Below, piece after piece: positions 1 to 9,099 of a stretch of DNA of 64,000 bases (within the stretch, counting starts at the first letter, position 1; each line of letters starts with the position of its first letter). Position numbers and translations under genes: made by a program. This DNA is from Amycolatopsis suaedae (GTDB taxonomy: Bacteria; Actinomycetota; Actinomycetes; Mycobacteriales; Pseudonocardiaceae): assembly GCF_004214935.1 (NCBI RefSeq), contig NZ_SFCC01000013.1:221081-285080 (forward strand). Direction: 5' to 3'. The notes beneath the pieces are model-generated. The model worked only from the letters and a program-made list of their open reading frames with translations, did not search any database and was not told the DNA's origin.

Positions 1-1373
1 TGCACACCCGGTTCGACCTGGCACTGTCGGCACACCACAGTGGGAACCTGCACGAGATCAGCGCGTCGCTCGTGTTGCTGTCACACGGAATTGGCTACAC
101 TAAGTATTCTGCGGGAACCGGGAACCGGGAACCGGAAACCGGAAACCGGGTCGGGTCGGTGTACGGCCTTTCCGCCCAGTGGCTGGAACGCGACGGCGCG
201 CTGGTGCCCGCCTCGATCGTTCTGTCCCACCCGGAGCAGCTGGACCGGCTGGCCACGGCCGTTCCCGGTGCCGTGGACGCCGCGGTACTGGCCGGGGATC
301 CCTGCCACGACCGGATCGCGGCCAGCCTCGCCGAGCGCGACCGGTACCGGGCCCGTCTCGGCGCGGACGACGACACCACCGTCGTGGCGGTCACCTCGAC
401 GTGGGGTGAGCGTTCGCTGTTCGGCAGCAGGCCGGGCCTCATCGCGGACCTGCTGGCCGAACTCGGCGAGGGCCACGTCGTCGCGGCGATCCTGCACCCG
501 AACACCTGGTACGCCCACGGGCCCGCGCAGATCCGGCTCTGGCTGGCCGACTGCCTGCGGGCGGGGCTGCGGCTGATCCCGCCGCTGGCCGGCTGGCAGC
601 AGACGATCATCGCGGCCGACGTGGTGATCGGCGACAACGGCGCCGTGACCGGCTACGCCGCGGCCGCCGGGCGTCCGGTGCTGCTCGCGGCGTTCCCGGA
701 GGACGCCGTGGTACCGGGAACGGCGATCGACGCCCTCGGCGCACACGCGCCCCGGCTCGATCCGGGCAGCCGGTTCGCCGCCCAGCTCGACGCGGCACGC
801 CGGGCGCCGCTGGGGGCGGTGCGGGAGCTGGCGACCTCGACGCCAGGGCAAAGCGCCGGCCTGCTGCGCCGGGAGTTCTACCGGCTGCTCGGCCTGTCCG
901 AACCGGACACCGGCCCCGTGCTCACCCGCTACCGCGCCGGCGACCTCGTGCCCGAGCGAGCGGCTGCCCGCGCCTGGTGGGTCGCGGTCGAGGCCGCGGA
1001 CGACGGTGTCACCGTGCGCCGGTGGCCTGCCGACGTGGTCGCCCGCCCCGGTCACGGTCCGCGGGCCGCCGCGTGTCATCTGGTGGTGGCCGCGGATCAC
1101 CCGCGCCGCGACCTGCTCAGCAACGCGACCGTGGTCCTGCTGGAACGGGGCAGCGACGCGGCGGAGGTGTTCCGTGACGTCCCGGCCGCCGCCGTCGCCG
1201 TGTCGCCCACGGCCGGCGGCTGCCTGGTACAGCACCGGGACGGCGCCGTCAGCGCCTGGCACGCGAGCGGGCCCGCGGCCGAGGTGGCCGGATCGGTGGT
1301 CCACGTGCTGGGCGAGTCCGAGGTGTTCGAGGTGACGCTCGGCCGACGCGGCCTGGTGCTCACTCGCCGGTAG
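1..1373 (+). CDS. Glycosyltransferase-like protein, C-terminal part (gene starts before the window)
   Basis: The reading frame is open from base 3 and lacks a start, so this is the 3' part of a longer gene. It aligns by eye along its whole length with the C-terminal half of the protein at 57210-60233: TRFDLA, HGxGYxKYS, VLSH, GDPC.DR, TSTW, LHPN.W, HGP, WLADC.RAG, IAAD, GD.GA, LAAFP, VVPG. The GDP..D and LHPN patterns recall CDP-glycerol-transferase/GT-B-like enzymes, but the acceptor is unknown and the family call is inference. A five-copy heptanucleotide array (113-147) follows the GYTKYS codons. Its 3' end overlaps the convergent NB-ARC gene by 14 bases. An ATG-like start at 72 is internal to the homologous region and not needed. 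Confidence 0.8.
   Translation, partial: HTRFDLALSAHHSGNLHEISASLVLLSHGIGYTKYSAGTGNREPETGNRVGSVYGLSAQWLERDGALVPASIVLSHPEQLDRLATAVPGAVDAAVLAGDPCHDRIAASLAERDRYRARLGADDDTTVVAVTSTWGERSLFGSRPGLIADLLAELGEGHVVAAILHPNTWYAHGPAQIRLWLADCLRAGLRLIPPLAGWQQTIIAADVVIGDNGAVTGYAAAAGRPVLLAAFPEDAVVPGTAIDALGAHAPRLDPGSRFAAQLDAARRAPLGAVRELATSTPGQSAGLLRREFYRLLGLSEPDTGPVLTRYRAGDLVPERAAARAWWVAVEAADDGVTVRRWPADVVARPGHGPRAAACHLVVAADHPRRDLLSNATVVLLERGSDAAEVFRDVPAAAVAVSPTAGGCLVQHRDGAVSAWHASGPAAEVAGSVVHVLGESEVFEVTLGRRGLVLTRR
113..147 (+). repeat. Coding heptanucleotide array, five units
   Basis: Three copies of GGGAACC are followed by two of GGAAACC, in frame inside the glycosyltransferase-like gene directly after the codons for KYS-A. 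It encodes the stretch GTGNREPETGNR. The longer array at 58890-58970 in the paralogue sits at the equivalent codon. A change of one unit would shift the reading frame. Confidence 0.85.
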
Positions 1374-3312
1374 GCGGGTCACCGAGTTCCCGGCGCAGGT
1401 CCCGTGCCTGCCCGCGCCGCTGTGCTGCCTCCTCGGCCCTGCCGAGGGCGTCGAGCGCGTCGGCCAGCCGCTCCAGCGTCCGAGCCTGCGGGCGGCGCAG
1501 CCCGTCCTCGCCGAACAGGGCCGCCGCGGCCGTGAACGGCTCGATCGCGTCGGCGGCGCGTCCCGCACCGGCGATCGCGCGGCCGAACTCGTACCGGGCC
1601 TTGGCGTGGTTCTCCCGCTCGTCCTGTGCGGCGAAATACTCCACCGCCGCTGCGGCGTGCCGCTCGGCGTCGGCCCACCGCCGTGCCCGCAGCAGGGCAC
1701 GAGCGCGGTGCAGCGCCAGCAGGGCCCGCATCCGGTCCCGCTGCCCCGGCGCGATCCGCTCCCCCGCGTCGTCGATCACCCGCTCCGACTCGTCGTACAG
1801 CGCCAGCGCCCCGGCGACGTCGTCCCGCTCGGCGCGGATCTTGCCCTGCCATTCGAGCGCGCTCTGCACACCGTTCGGCTTGTCCGCGGTCGTCGCGGCC
1901 TCCAGCGACCGGGCGAACGCCTCCTCGGCCTCGTCCAGCCTGCCCGCCGCCAGACAGCCCGAGCCCAGTTGCGAACTCACCTGCATGATCAGGCCGTGGT
2001 CACCGAGCTGGCGAGCGGCCCGCAGGCCGTACCGGTGGCTGTCCAGCCAGGCGTCGATGTGCCGGTGCATGTGCAGGTACTTGAAGACCGCGACACACAA
2101 CTGGGCGGCGACCTCGTACTCCCCGGCCTGGTGCGCGAGCCGCACGGACTCGGCCACGGCCCGCCACTCGGCCTCGAACCACGCCAGCGCCGCCGCCCGG
2201 GACACGGGCCGGCCGGTCTCGTCGAACTTCCGGAACACCGGGCCTTCCCGCCAGCGCCCGCTCAGCCCGGCGTCCATCGGCACGGCCTGGTCCAGGTACC
2301 ACCGGACGAACCGGCGGGTTGCCGCCCGCCCCGCCTCCAGTCCGATCCGGCGGCGGGCGTCGGCCCGGACGAACGGATGAAAGGAGTACCGCTCGCCGTC
2401 ACGGACCAGCAGGTTACGGGCCACCAGCCCGCCGAGTAGGGCGCGAACGTCTGGGGAGTCCACAGTGGACGCCGCTGCGCGTTCGCAGAAGTCCGGCCCC
2501 GGCAGCAGTGCCAGCGCACCGTAGGCCTCGGTCAGCTCCGGTGACAGCCCCTCGACCAGCACACCGATGGCCCTGGTCAGCCGCTCGGCTTCCTCCTCCT
2601 GGCCGAGTTCCCCGACCGACGACCGCAGCCGGGCCAGCGTGTCCGCGACCGGGTACTCCTCGGTGGCGAGTCGGGCGGCGAGGATTTTCAGCGTCAGCGG
2701 GTGACCGCCGCACAGTGCCGCGAGTTCGTCCAGGACACCGGCGGGAAGCTCGTCCGCCGCCGGCCCGAGGGTGTCGGCGAGCAGTTCCCGTGCCTCCCGC
2801 GGGGGAAGCGGGGCCACCGCGAACACGGTGTAGCCGTCGGCGACCATGCTCAGCCGGTTCGGCGAGGTCACCACGACAGTCGTCTCGGCGCCCACGTCCC
2901 GCAGCATCCGCCGCAGCACCGCGGCGTCGGTGGCGTCCCGGACGACCACCAGCAACCGGAGCCCCGCGGCCTTGCGGCGGAACATGTCGAGACGTTCCTG
3001 GTCGGCGTCGGGAAGCTCGCGGGGATCGACCTGCAGCCAGCCCAGTGCCTGGCCCAGCATGTCGCCCAGCGACGCCGGCTGCCCGTCCGGCTTCTCGGCG
3101 TCGATCTCGACGTAGCGGTCGAACAGCTCCCGGTGCTCGTGGCCGAACTCCGCCGCGAGGCTGAAGCAGCCGGACCCGGTGAGTCCATGCAGGACGATCC
3201 CGCAGAACCGGCCCTCCGACCGCCGCCTGCGGACGAGCGCCGCCAGGTCGCGCCGCAGCTTCGTCCGGTTGAGAAACGGCACGGTCCTGCGTGGCAGATG
3301 TACCAGGCTCAT
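1360..3312 (-). CDS. NB-ARC/TPR STAND-type protein with a degenerate P-loop
   Basis: 650 residues, ATG start with a GGGGGA ribosome site upstream. Residues about 15-220 have the shape of an NB-ARC NTPase: a hydrophobic beta strand before GLTGSGCF (43-50), LRLLVVVRD (118-126), TTVVVTSPNR (144-153) and CGGHPLTLKIL (201-211, in place of GLPLA). The Walker A lysine and the next Ser/Thr are replaced by Cys49 and Phe50, and the Walker B acidic pair is degraded, so ATP hydrolysis is doubtful. The C-terminal half (about 390-640) is alpha-helical TPR repeats (for example GRLDEAEEAFARSLEAA). STAND proteins usually act as sensors or signalling scaffolds. The 3' end overlaps the convergent glycosyltransferase gene by 14 bases, the same arrangement as at 60.2 kb. 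Confidence 0.85.
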   Translation of the reverse strand: MSLVHLPRRTVPFLNRTKLRRDLAALVRRRRSEGRFCGIVLHGLTGSGCFSLAAEFGHEHRELFDRYVEIDAEKPDGQPASLGDMLGQALGWLQVDPRELPDADQERLDMFRRKAAGLRLLVVVRDATDAAVLRRMLRDVGAETTVVVTSPNRLSMVADGYTVFAVAPLPPREARELLADTLGPAADELPAGVLDELAALCGGHPLTLKILAARLATEEYPVADTLARLRSSVGELGQEEEAERLTRAIGVLVEGLSPELTEAYGALALLPGPDFCERAAASTVDSPDVRALLGGLVARNLLVRDGERYSFHPFVRADARRRIGLEAGRAATRRFVRWYLDQAVPMDAGLSGRWREGPVFRKFDETGRPVSRAAALAWFEAEWRAVAESVRLAHQAGEYEVAAQLCVAVFKYLHMHRHIDAWLDSHRYGLRAARQLGDHGLIMQVSSQLGSGCLAAGRLDEAEEAFARSLEAATTADKPNGVQSALEWQGKIRAERDDVAGALALYDESERVIDDAGERIAPGQRDRMRALLALHRARALLRARRWADAERHAAAAVEYFAAQDERENHAKARYEFGRAIAGAGRAADAIEPFTAAAALFGEDGLRRPQARTLERLADALDALGRAEEAAQRRGQARDLRRELGDPPTGE

Positions 3313-3395
3313 GGCGTCCCCCTACCAGCCCGCGGTCGGCACAGCACCCTCAGTGACCCGATCCTAGGGCACCGTGCCGTCGCCGCCGGACGGGA

Positions 3396-4888
<1,493 letters not shown>

Positions 4889-4892
<4 letters not shown>

Positions 4893-5728
4893 GCTGATCC
4901 TCCGAAGGGCAGGCGGGGGTCGACGTCCTGCGACTCCCAGGTCTGGCGCACCCAGCCGTGGGCCGGGTCGTCGCAGATCAGCCACGCCCGTTCCTGGCCA
5001 GGCCCGGCCATCACGTTGAGGTAGTAGAGGTCGTAGCCGGGGGTGGCCATCGACGGGCCGTGCCAGCCGTGCGGGATCAGCACGACGTCGCCCGAGCGGA
5101 CCTCGGCCAGCACGTCGATCGGGCGCTCGTCGGTGCCGTAGACGCGCTGGTAGCCCATGCCGCCGCCGGAGACCTCGAAGTAGTAGATCTCCTCCAGCTC
5201 GCTCTCGCCCTCGCGGGCCTCGTCGTGCTTGTGCGGCGGGTAGGACGACCAGTTCCCTCCCGGTGTCAGCACCTCGCACACCAGCAGCTGGTCGGCGTCG
5301 AAGGTGTGCGGCAGGCAGTAGTTGTTGACCTGACGGCTGCAGTTTCCCGCGCCGCGCAGCTCGACCGGGACGCCCTCGGCGGGGCCGTAGCGTGCCGGCA
5401 GGCGGCGGGAGGTCTTCGCCGACGGCAGGGCGAACCGCCCGCTGCCGGTGATCGTCGCCTCCGCATCGCATGGCAGGTAGGCGAAGTCGGTGACCGAGTC
5501 GAACACGCCGGTGCGGCCGGTGAGTTCGAAGGTCTCGCCGTCGACCTGCACCCGGCAATCACCCGAGAGCGGCAGTACGAGTGCCTCGGCGTCGCCGGTC
5601 GTGACGGTGCGCGTCCCGTCGAGTTCGAGGACCCGCAGGCCGGAGTAGCCCCAGCCGGCGGACTCGGGGGTGACGACGAGACTGAACGGTCCTTCGGCGG
5701 TGCTGCCCGCCGGGCGGTAGAGGTTCAC
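4889..5728 (-). CDS. iolB: 5-deoxy-glucuronate isomerase
   Basis: 279 residues from a GTG at 5728 whose GTGA overlaps the stop of the upstream aldolase-like gene. It has the two-cupin IolB fold: metal-ligand segments SYPPHKHDE and GDVVLIPHGWHGP, and the family signature QVNNYCLPHTFDADQLLVCE. It isomerises 5-deoxy-D-glucuronate to 2-deoxy-5-keto-D-gluconate in myo-inositol degradation. It lies second in a three-gene minus-strand operon with 4-base overlaps on both sides. The iolC, iolD, iolE and iolG genes are not in this window, so the pathway must be completed elsewhere. Confidence 0.95.
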
Positions 5729-6594
5729 AGCAGCCCCACAGCGGTGTCGACGGCTTTCGTTACGTCCCCGTCCCGGGGATAGAGCAGCGAACGCCCGACC
5801 AGCAGGCCCTGGACGGTGGGCTGGCTGAGCGCGTGCTGCCAGGAGGCGAACGCGGCGTCGGGGTCGGTGACCTCGCCGCCGAGCAGCACGGCAGGCAACG
5901 TCGAGGACGCGAGCACGCGTTCCATGTCGTCGACCACCGGCAGTTTGAGCCAGGTGTAGGCGGAGGTGCTGCCCAGGCCGGACGCGATCGTGATCGAGCG
6001 GATCACGGCGTCGGGCGAGAGATCGTTGCGCAGCCTGCCGTCGGTCCAGGTGGACAGGAACGGCTCGACCATGGCGATGAGCCTGCGCGCGGCCAGCTCG
6101 TCGATCGCCCTCGCCGTGTTCTCCAGCACGCCGGGCGTGGCCGGGTCGGTGAGGCAGATCCGGGTGAGCGTCTTGCCACCGTCGAAACGCATCCGGTCGA
6201 TCGTCTCGGCGTCGTAGCTGGCGAACCGGTCGTCGACCTCGAAGCTCGACCCGGCCAGGCCGGTCCGGTTCATCGACCCGATCACCGTCTTGCCGTCGAG
6301 CACCCCGAGCAGCAGCAGATCGTCGAGGACGTCCGGGGTCGCCATCACGCCGGTGACCCCGGGGCGCTCCAGTGCCAGGCACAGCCGTTCCAGCAGCTCG
6401 CCCCGGTTCGCCATGGCCGCCGGGTCGGCACCCACCGCGTTGGCCCCGCGTGCCGGATGGTCCGCGGCGATGATCATCACGCGGCCCTTGTCGTTGAACG
6501 GCGACGTGGCACGCACCCGGCTCGCCGCCGCCTCGGCGATCGCCCCCGGATCGTGCACCCGTTTGGCGACGATGCGCCGCACGATGTCGGTCAC
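5725..6594 (-). CDS. Aldolase-like TIM-barrel protein of the inositol operon (Cgl0158 type)
   Basis: 289 residues from a GTG at 6594, chosen because GGGAGGGG lies just upstream. The sequence (RVMIIAADHPARG, GVMATPDVLDDLLLLG, IGSMNRTGLAGSSFEVDDRF, VEPFLSTW, LGGEVTDPDAAF, GLLVGRSLLYP) matches the (beta/alpha)8 proteins found beside iol genes in corynebacteria and other actinobacteria. It probably cleaves the phosphorylated keto-deoxy-gluconate (IolJ/LacD-like role), but that reaction is inferred from family and context. It is the first gene of the operon aldolase-iolB-iolA, coupled to iolB by a GTGA overlap, and it faces the GntR gene. Confidence 0.8.
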   Translation of the reverse strand: MTDIVRRIVAKRVHDPGAIAEAAASRVRATSPFNDKGRVMIIAADHPARGANAVGADPAAMANRGELLERLCLALERPGVTGVMATPDVLDDLLLLGVLDGKTVIGSMNRTGLAGSSFEVDDRFASYDAETIDRMRFDGGKTLTRICLTDPATPGVLENTARAIDELAARRLIAMVEPFLSTWTDGRLRNDLSPDAVIRSITIASGLGSTSAYTWLKLPVVDDMERVLASSTLPAVLLGGEVTDPDAAFASWQHALSQPTVQGLLVGRSLLYPRDGDVTKAVDTAVGLL

Positions 6595-6645
6595 TGTTCC
6601 CCTCCCAGCTCGGTACCGGTCCACGATGGCATCGTGCCGAATACT

Positions 6646-6664
6646 TTGTCAAGACATATGGACA
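6646..6664. promoter_or_regulatory. Probable GntR operator in the iol/GntR divergent promoter
   Basis: TGTC-AA-GACA (6647-6656) is a near-perfect palindrome, followed four bases later by another GACA. It lies in the 108-base gap between the divergent aldolase-like and GntR genes. It is the only clear dyad there, so it is the best candidate site for the adjacent regulator. Confidence 0.5.
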
Positions 6665-6689
6665 TCAGGTCATCTCGACGCGAGGATGG

Positions 6690-6695
6690 TAGGCT
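6690..6695 (+). promoter_or_regulatory. -10 element, likely leaderless promoter of the GntR gene
   Basis: TAGGCT fits TAnnnT and ends seven bases before the ATG at 6703, the spacing expected if transcription starts at the start codon. There is no good ribosome site in between. Confidence 0.4.
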
Positions 6696-6702
6696 TCCGG
6701 CG

Positions 6703-7485
6703 ATGAGCGCACGTCGTCCGGACATCGTGTTCCCGTCCTGGGACCCGGCCCGGGAGATCGAGATCGACCCGGGCAGCCCCGAGCCGCTGTACTTCCAGGT
6801 CTCGCGGCAGCTGCACGCGGCGATCGAGGACGGGCGGCTGCCCGCCGGTGCCCGCCTGGGCAACGAGGTCGACCTCGCGGCGAGCCTGCGCCTGTCGCGG
6901 CCGACCGTCCGCCAGGCGATCCAGTCGCTGGTCAACCAGGGGCTGCTGGTGCGCAGGCGGGGCGTGGGGACCCAGGTCGTGCGTACCCGGGTGGCGCGGC
7001 CGCTGCGGCTGAGCAGCCTGTTCGACGACCTCGCCGGGCTCGGCGGCACGCCCGGCTCGGTCGTCCTGATCAACCGCCTGGAGCCGGCCGGCGCGGACAC
7101 GGCCGAGCTGCTCGAGGCACCCGGCCTCGGTCATGTCCGGCGGCTGAAGCGGATCCGCTCGGTCGACGGCGAGCCACTCGCGGTGATGAACAACTACCTG
7201 CCCGACGGGATCATCGACCCGGACGACGACGAGCTGCGGGACAAGGGCCTCTACCAGCTCCTGCGCTCGGCCGGGGTGCGCCTGCACGCGGCCGAGCAGA
7301 ACATCGGCGCGCGGCAGGCGACCGAGGAGGACGCGGAACTGCTGGACGAGCAGCCGGGAGCGGCCCTGCTCACGATGCGGCGCACCACCTACGACGACAC
7401 CGGCCGCGTGGTCGAACACGGCTGGCACGTCTACCGCGCGTCCCGCTACACGTTCAACCTCTCCCTGACCAACGGCCCCCAGTAG
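6703..7485 (+). CDS. GntR/HutC-family transcriptional regulator of inositol catabolism
   Basis: 260 residues from the ATG at 6703. The N-terminal winged helix (about 25-95: PLYFQVSRQLHAAIEDGRLP, RLSRPTVRQAIQSLVNQGLLVRRRGVGTQV) is followed by a UTRA effector-binding domain (about 105-255) ending HGWHVYRASRYTFNLSL. It is divergent from the aldolase-iolB-iolA operon with only 108 bases between, so it is probably that operon's repressor, relieved by an inositol breakdown intermediate. The effector is not deducible from sequence. Confidence 0.92.
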   Translation: MSARRPDIVFPSWDPAREIEIDPGSPEPLYFQVSRQLHAAIEDGRLPAGARLGNEVDLAASLRLSRPTVRQAIQSLVNQGLLVRRRGVGTQVVRTRVARPLRLSSLFDDLAGLGGTPGSVVLINRLEPAGADTAELLEAPGLGHVRRLKRIRSVDGEPLAVMNNYLPDGIIDPDDDELRDKGLYQLLRSAGVRLHAAEQNIGARQATEEDAELLDEQPGAALLTMRRTTYDDTGRVVEHGWHVYRASRYTFNLSLTNGPQ

Positions 7486-7561
7486 GCAGCCCGCGGTGGA
7501 TGGGCCTCACGCCGTCTCATGCCGGGGCCCGGCAGGTCCGCGCGGTCGGGCGTCCGGCGGT

Positions 7562-7616
7562 GCCACCAAGGGCACTGTGGTTGCGTGTTGCGCTACCAAG
7601 GTGCCGTTCGTAGCGG
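7562..7616. repeat. Two adjacent degenerate palindromic units
   Basis: Two neighbouring stretches each have CCAAGG between short inverted arms: CCACCAAGG...GTGG (unit 1) and GCTACCAAGG...GTAGC (unit 2, 7592-7614). They lie in the 325-base gap after the GntR gene. Otherwise that gap holds nothing I can support. The following 7633-7668 stretch resembles 42792-42820 (GTCTCGTTCG then GGTGGGGC), so this looks like dispersed intergenic repeat material. Confidence 0.35.
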
Positions 7617-7810
7617 TGACGTTGACCCGGTGTGGTCTCGTTCGGCGTGGCCGGTGGGGCTCCGGGATGGATCCTGACGTGATCAGCCGGGCCGTAACCG
7701 CCAGGTCCTGCTGGCACTGGACCGAGCCCGGCTCCGGCTGGACGGCGCCGGGGTCGCACGGGTGGTCAACGCGAACAATCTGGCCGACGCCCGTCGGTAG
7801 TCACGCAGGC

Positions 7811-8161
7811 TCACCAGTGTTCATCGAGAGCGGCGAGGCGCCTGCGGAGGCACCGTGCGTCCTGCTGTGGCAGGGCGTTGGCGACCACGAGCAGGACCCA
7901 TCGCACCTCTGTGTAGTCCGTGCAGCAGCCCCAGAATCCGCAACCGCTGCAGGGATCCCAGAGGCGATGGCCCGGATCATGAACGAAGCCCTCCCAGATA
8001 CGGAGCGCTTCGACGGCCGCTCCCGGCCACAGGCGGGTGTGTTCGAGGCGAGCGAGGGCGGCCTGGCCACGTGGGGACAGTCCCGGAAGAGCCGGGACGC
8101 GTTGAGGCGGCTTACGACGGAGTAGGTCCGCTCGGACACGAGCTGGCGGTCTACGCGCCAT
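7811..8161 (-). CDS. Small cysteine-rich protein of unknown function
   Basis: 116 residues from an ATG at 8161. The first 30 residues are arginine-rich. The C-terminal half has a compact aromatic and cysteine motif, DPCSGCGFWGCC (CxxCx4CC), inside LWDPCSGCGFWGCCTDY, followed by two helices. Such a cluster could bind zinc or an iron-sulfur centre, but nothing shows which. I chose this frame over the longer overlapping frames because its composition is protein-like and it holds a recognisable motif. No operon partner is evident. The function is unknown. Confidence 0.5.
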   Translation of the reverse strand: MARRPPARVRADLLRRKPPQRVPALPGLSPRGQAALARLEHTRLWPGAAVEALRIWEGFVHDPGHRLWDPCSGCGFWGCCTDYTEVRWVLLVVANALPQQDARCLRRRLAALDEHW

Positions 8162-8363
8162 GGCTCCTTCGAGTCGTCGACATGGATCGATGATCCCACA
8201 CCGCGGGCCCCTTGTCGGCGTGGATTCGGTTGGGCTTGGGGCGGCGAATCTTCCGCGTCCTTCTCCGAGTCCACGGCGTCCCTACCCGACATCCCACCGG
8301 GCTGAACCCACGAAACCGCAGGTCTGGCACCCAAACTCAGCACCATGACTGTGAACCTAAGTG

Positions 8364-8408
8364 GCAAGGGAGCTTTACTACCCTTCTTCGCCAGTAAAGC
8401 TCCCTTGC
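8364..8408. repeat. Perfect 16-bp stem hairpin
   Basis: GCAAGGGAGCTTTACT (8364-8379) pairs exactly with its reverse complement (8393-8408) across a 13-base loop. There is no U-tract. It lies downstream of the AhpD-like gene and upstream of the small cysteine-rich gene. It could be a terminator or a dispersed palindromic element. Confidence 0.8.
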
Positions 8409-8441
8409 TCTCACGCCGACGTCCGACTTCGCGGCGGCCCT

Positions 8442-8473
8442 GGCGTCTGATGCCGTGAGGGCCCCCTTCACGA
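8442..8473. repeat. Dispersed palindromic repeat, copy 1
   Basis: GGCGTCTGATGCCGTGAGGG followed by CCCCCTTCACG; the arms CGTGAGGG and CCTTCACG pair with one mismatch. The same core with the same flank (GCGTCTGATGCCGTGA) recurs at 42851-42882, and a shorter relative lies at 42915-42938. It sits just after the stop of the AhpD-like gene. Confidence 0.65.
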
Positions 8474-8493
8474 GCCGCCGGGGCGCCGGAGCG

Positions 8494-8979
8494 TCAGCCG
8501 ACGGCCGCGGCGAACATGCCCGCCTCGTAGGAACCGCCCTTCTGGTGCACGATGACGGCCATCCGGTTGGCCGCGTTGATCAACGCGACGAGCGCCACCA
8601 GCGCGGCGACCTGGTCGTCGTCGTAGTGCTCGCGCACCAGTGCCCAGGTCTCGTCCGAGACGCCCTGGTGGGCGTCGGCGAGCCGGGTGCCCTCCTCGGC
8701 CAGCGCCAGCGCGGCCCGCTCGGCCTCGGTGAACACCGTCGACTCCCGCCAGGCCGCGACCAGGTTGAGCCGCACCGCCGACTCCCCCGCCGCGGCCGCC
8801 TCCTTGGTGTGCATGTCGATGCACCAGCCGCAGCCGTTGATCTGGCTGGCACGCAACGAGACCAGTTCCTGGGTGGACGCGGGCAGCGGCGACTGGTGGA
8901 TCACCAGCCCGGCATTGGCGAAGCGCTTGGCGAACTTGGCGGCGATCTCGTTGTCGAACATGTTGAACCGGGTGTCCAT
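8494..8979 (-). CDS. AhpD-like carboxymuconolactone decarboxylase-family protein
   Basis: 161 residues, ATG at 8979. It has the AhpD core: VSLRASQINGCGWCIDMHTKEAAAAGE, where the CxxC pair (CGWC) and the following His are the expected redox/proton-relay residues. The family includes alkylhydroperoxidase-like reductases. It is divergent from an ECF41-type sigma factor, the classic neighbourhood in which a carboxymuconolactone decarboxylase, oxidoreductase or epimerase (COE) gene is that sigma factor's target. The substrate is unknown. Confidence 0.9.
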   Translation of the reverse strand: MDTRFNMFDNEIAAKFAKRFANAGLVIHQSPLPASTQELVSLRASQINGCGWCIDMHTKEAAAAGESAVRLNLVAAWRESTVFTEAERAALALAEEGTRLADAHQGVSDETWALVREHYDDDQVAALVALVALINAANRMAVIVHQKGGSYEAGMFAAAVG

Positions 8980-9040
8980 GACCTCGTCCTCACTCGTGGA
9001 GTTACGTGAACGAACACCAGATGCCGGCGAACGCCTCCCC

Positions 9041-9076
9041 GTGACACCCCGGCGCTGTGGGGCAGGCCACTGTCAC
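9041..9076. promoter_or_regulatory. Divergent ECF41-type -35 motifs
   Basis: TGTCAC occurs on the minus strand (9041-9046, toward the AhpD-like gene) and on the plus strand (9071-9076, toward the sigma-factor gene), forming a 36-base dyad. TGTCACA is the reported ECF41 -35 consensus. On the minus strand CATC follows at about 17 bases, close to the expected CGTC. Start-point data are needed. Confidence 0.45.
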
Positions 9077-9099
9077 GAACCGGCGGCGTCCGGAGTCTG

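Noticed and set aside
7496..8125. 209-residue plus-strand frame
   Set aside because: No ribosome site or domain; it crosses palindromic repeats and is antisense to the more convincing small cysteine-rich gene.
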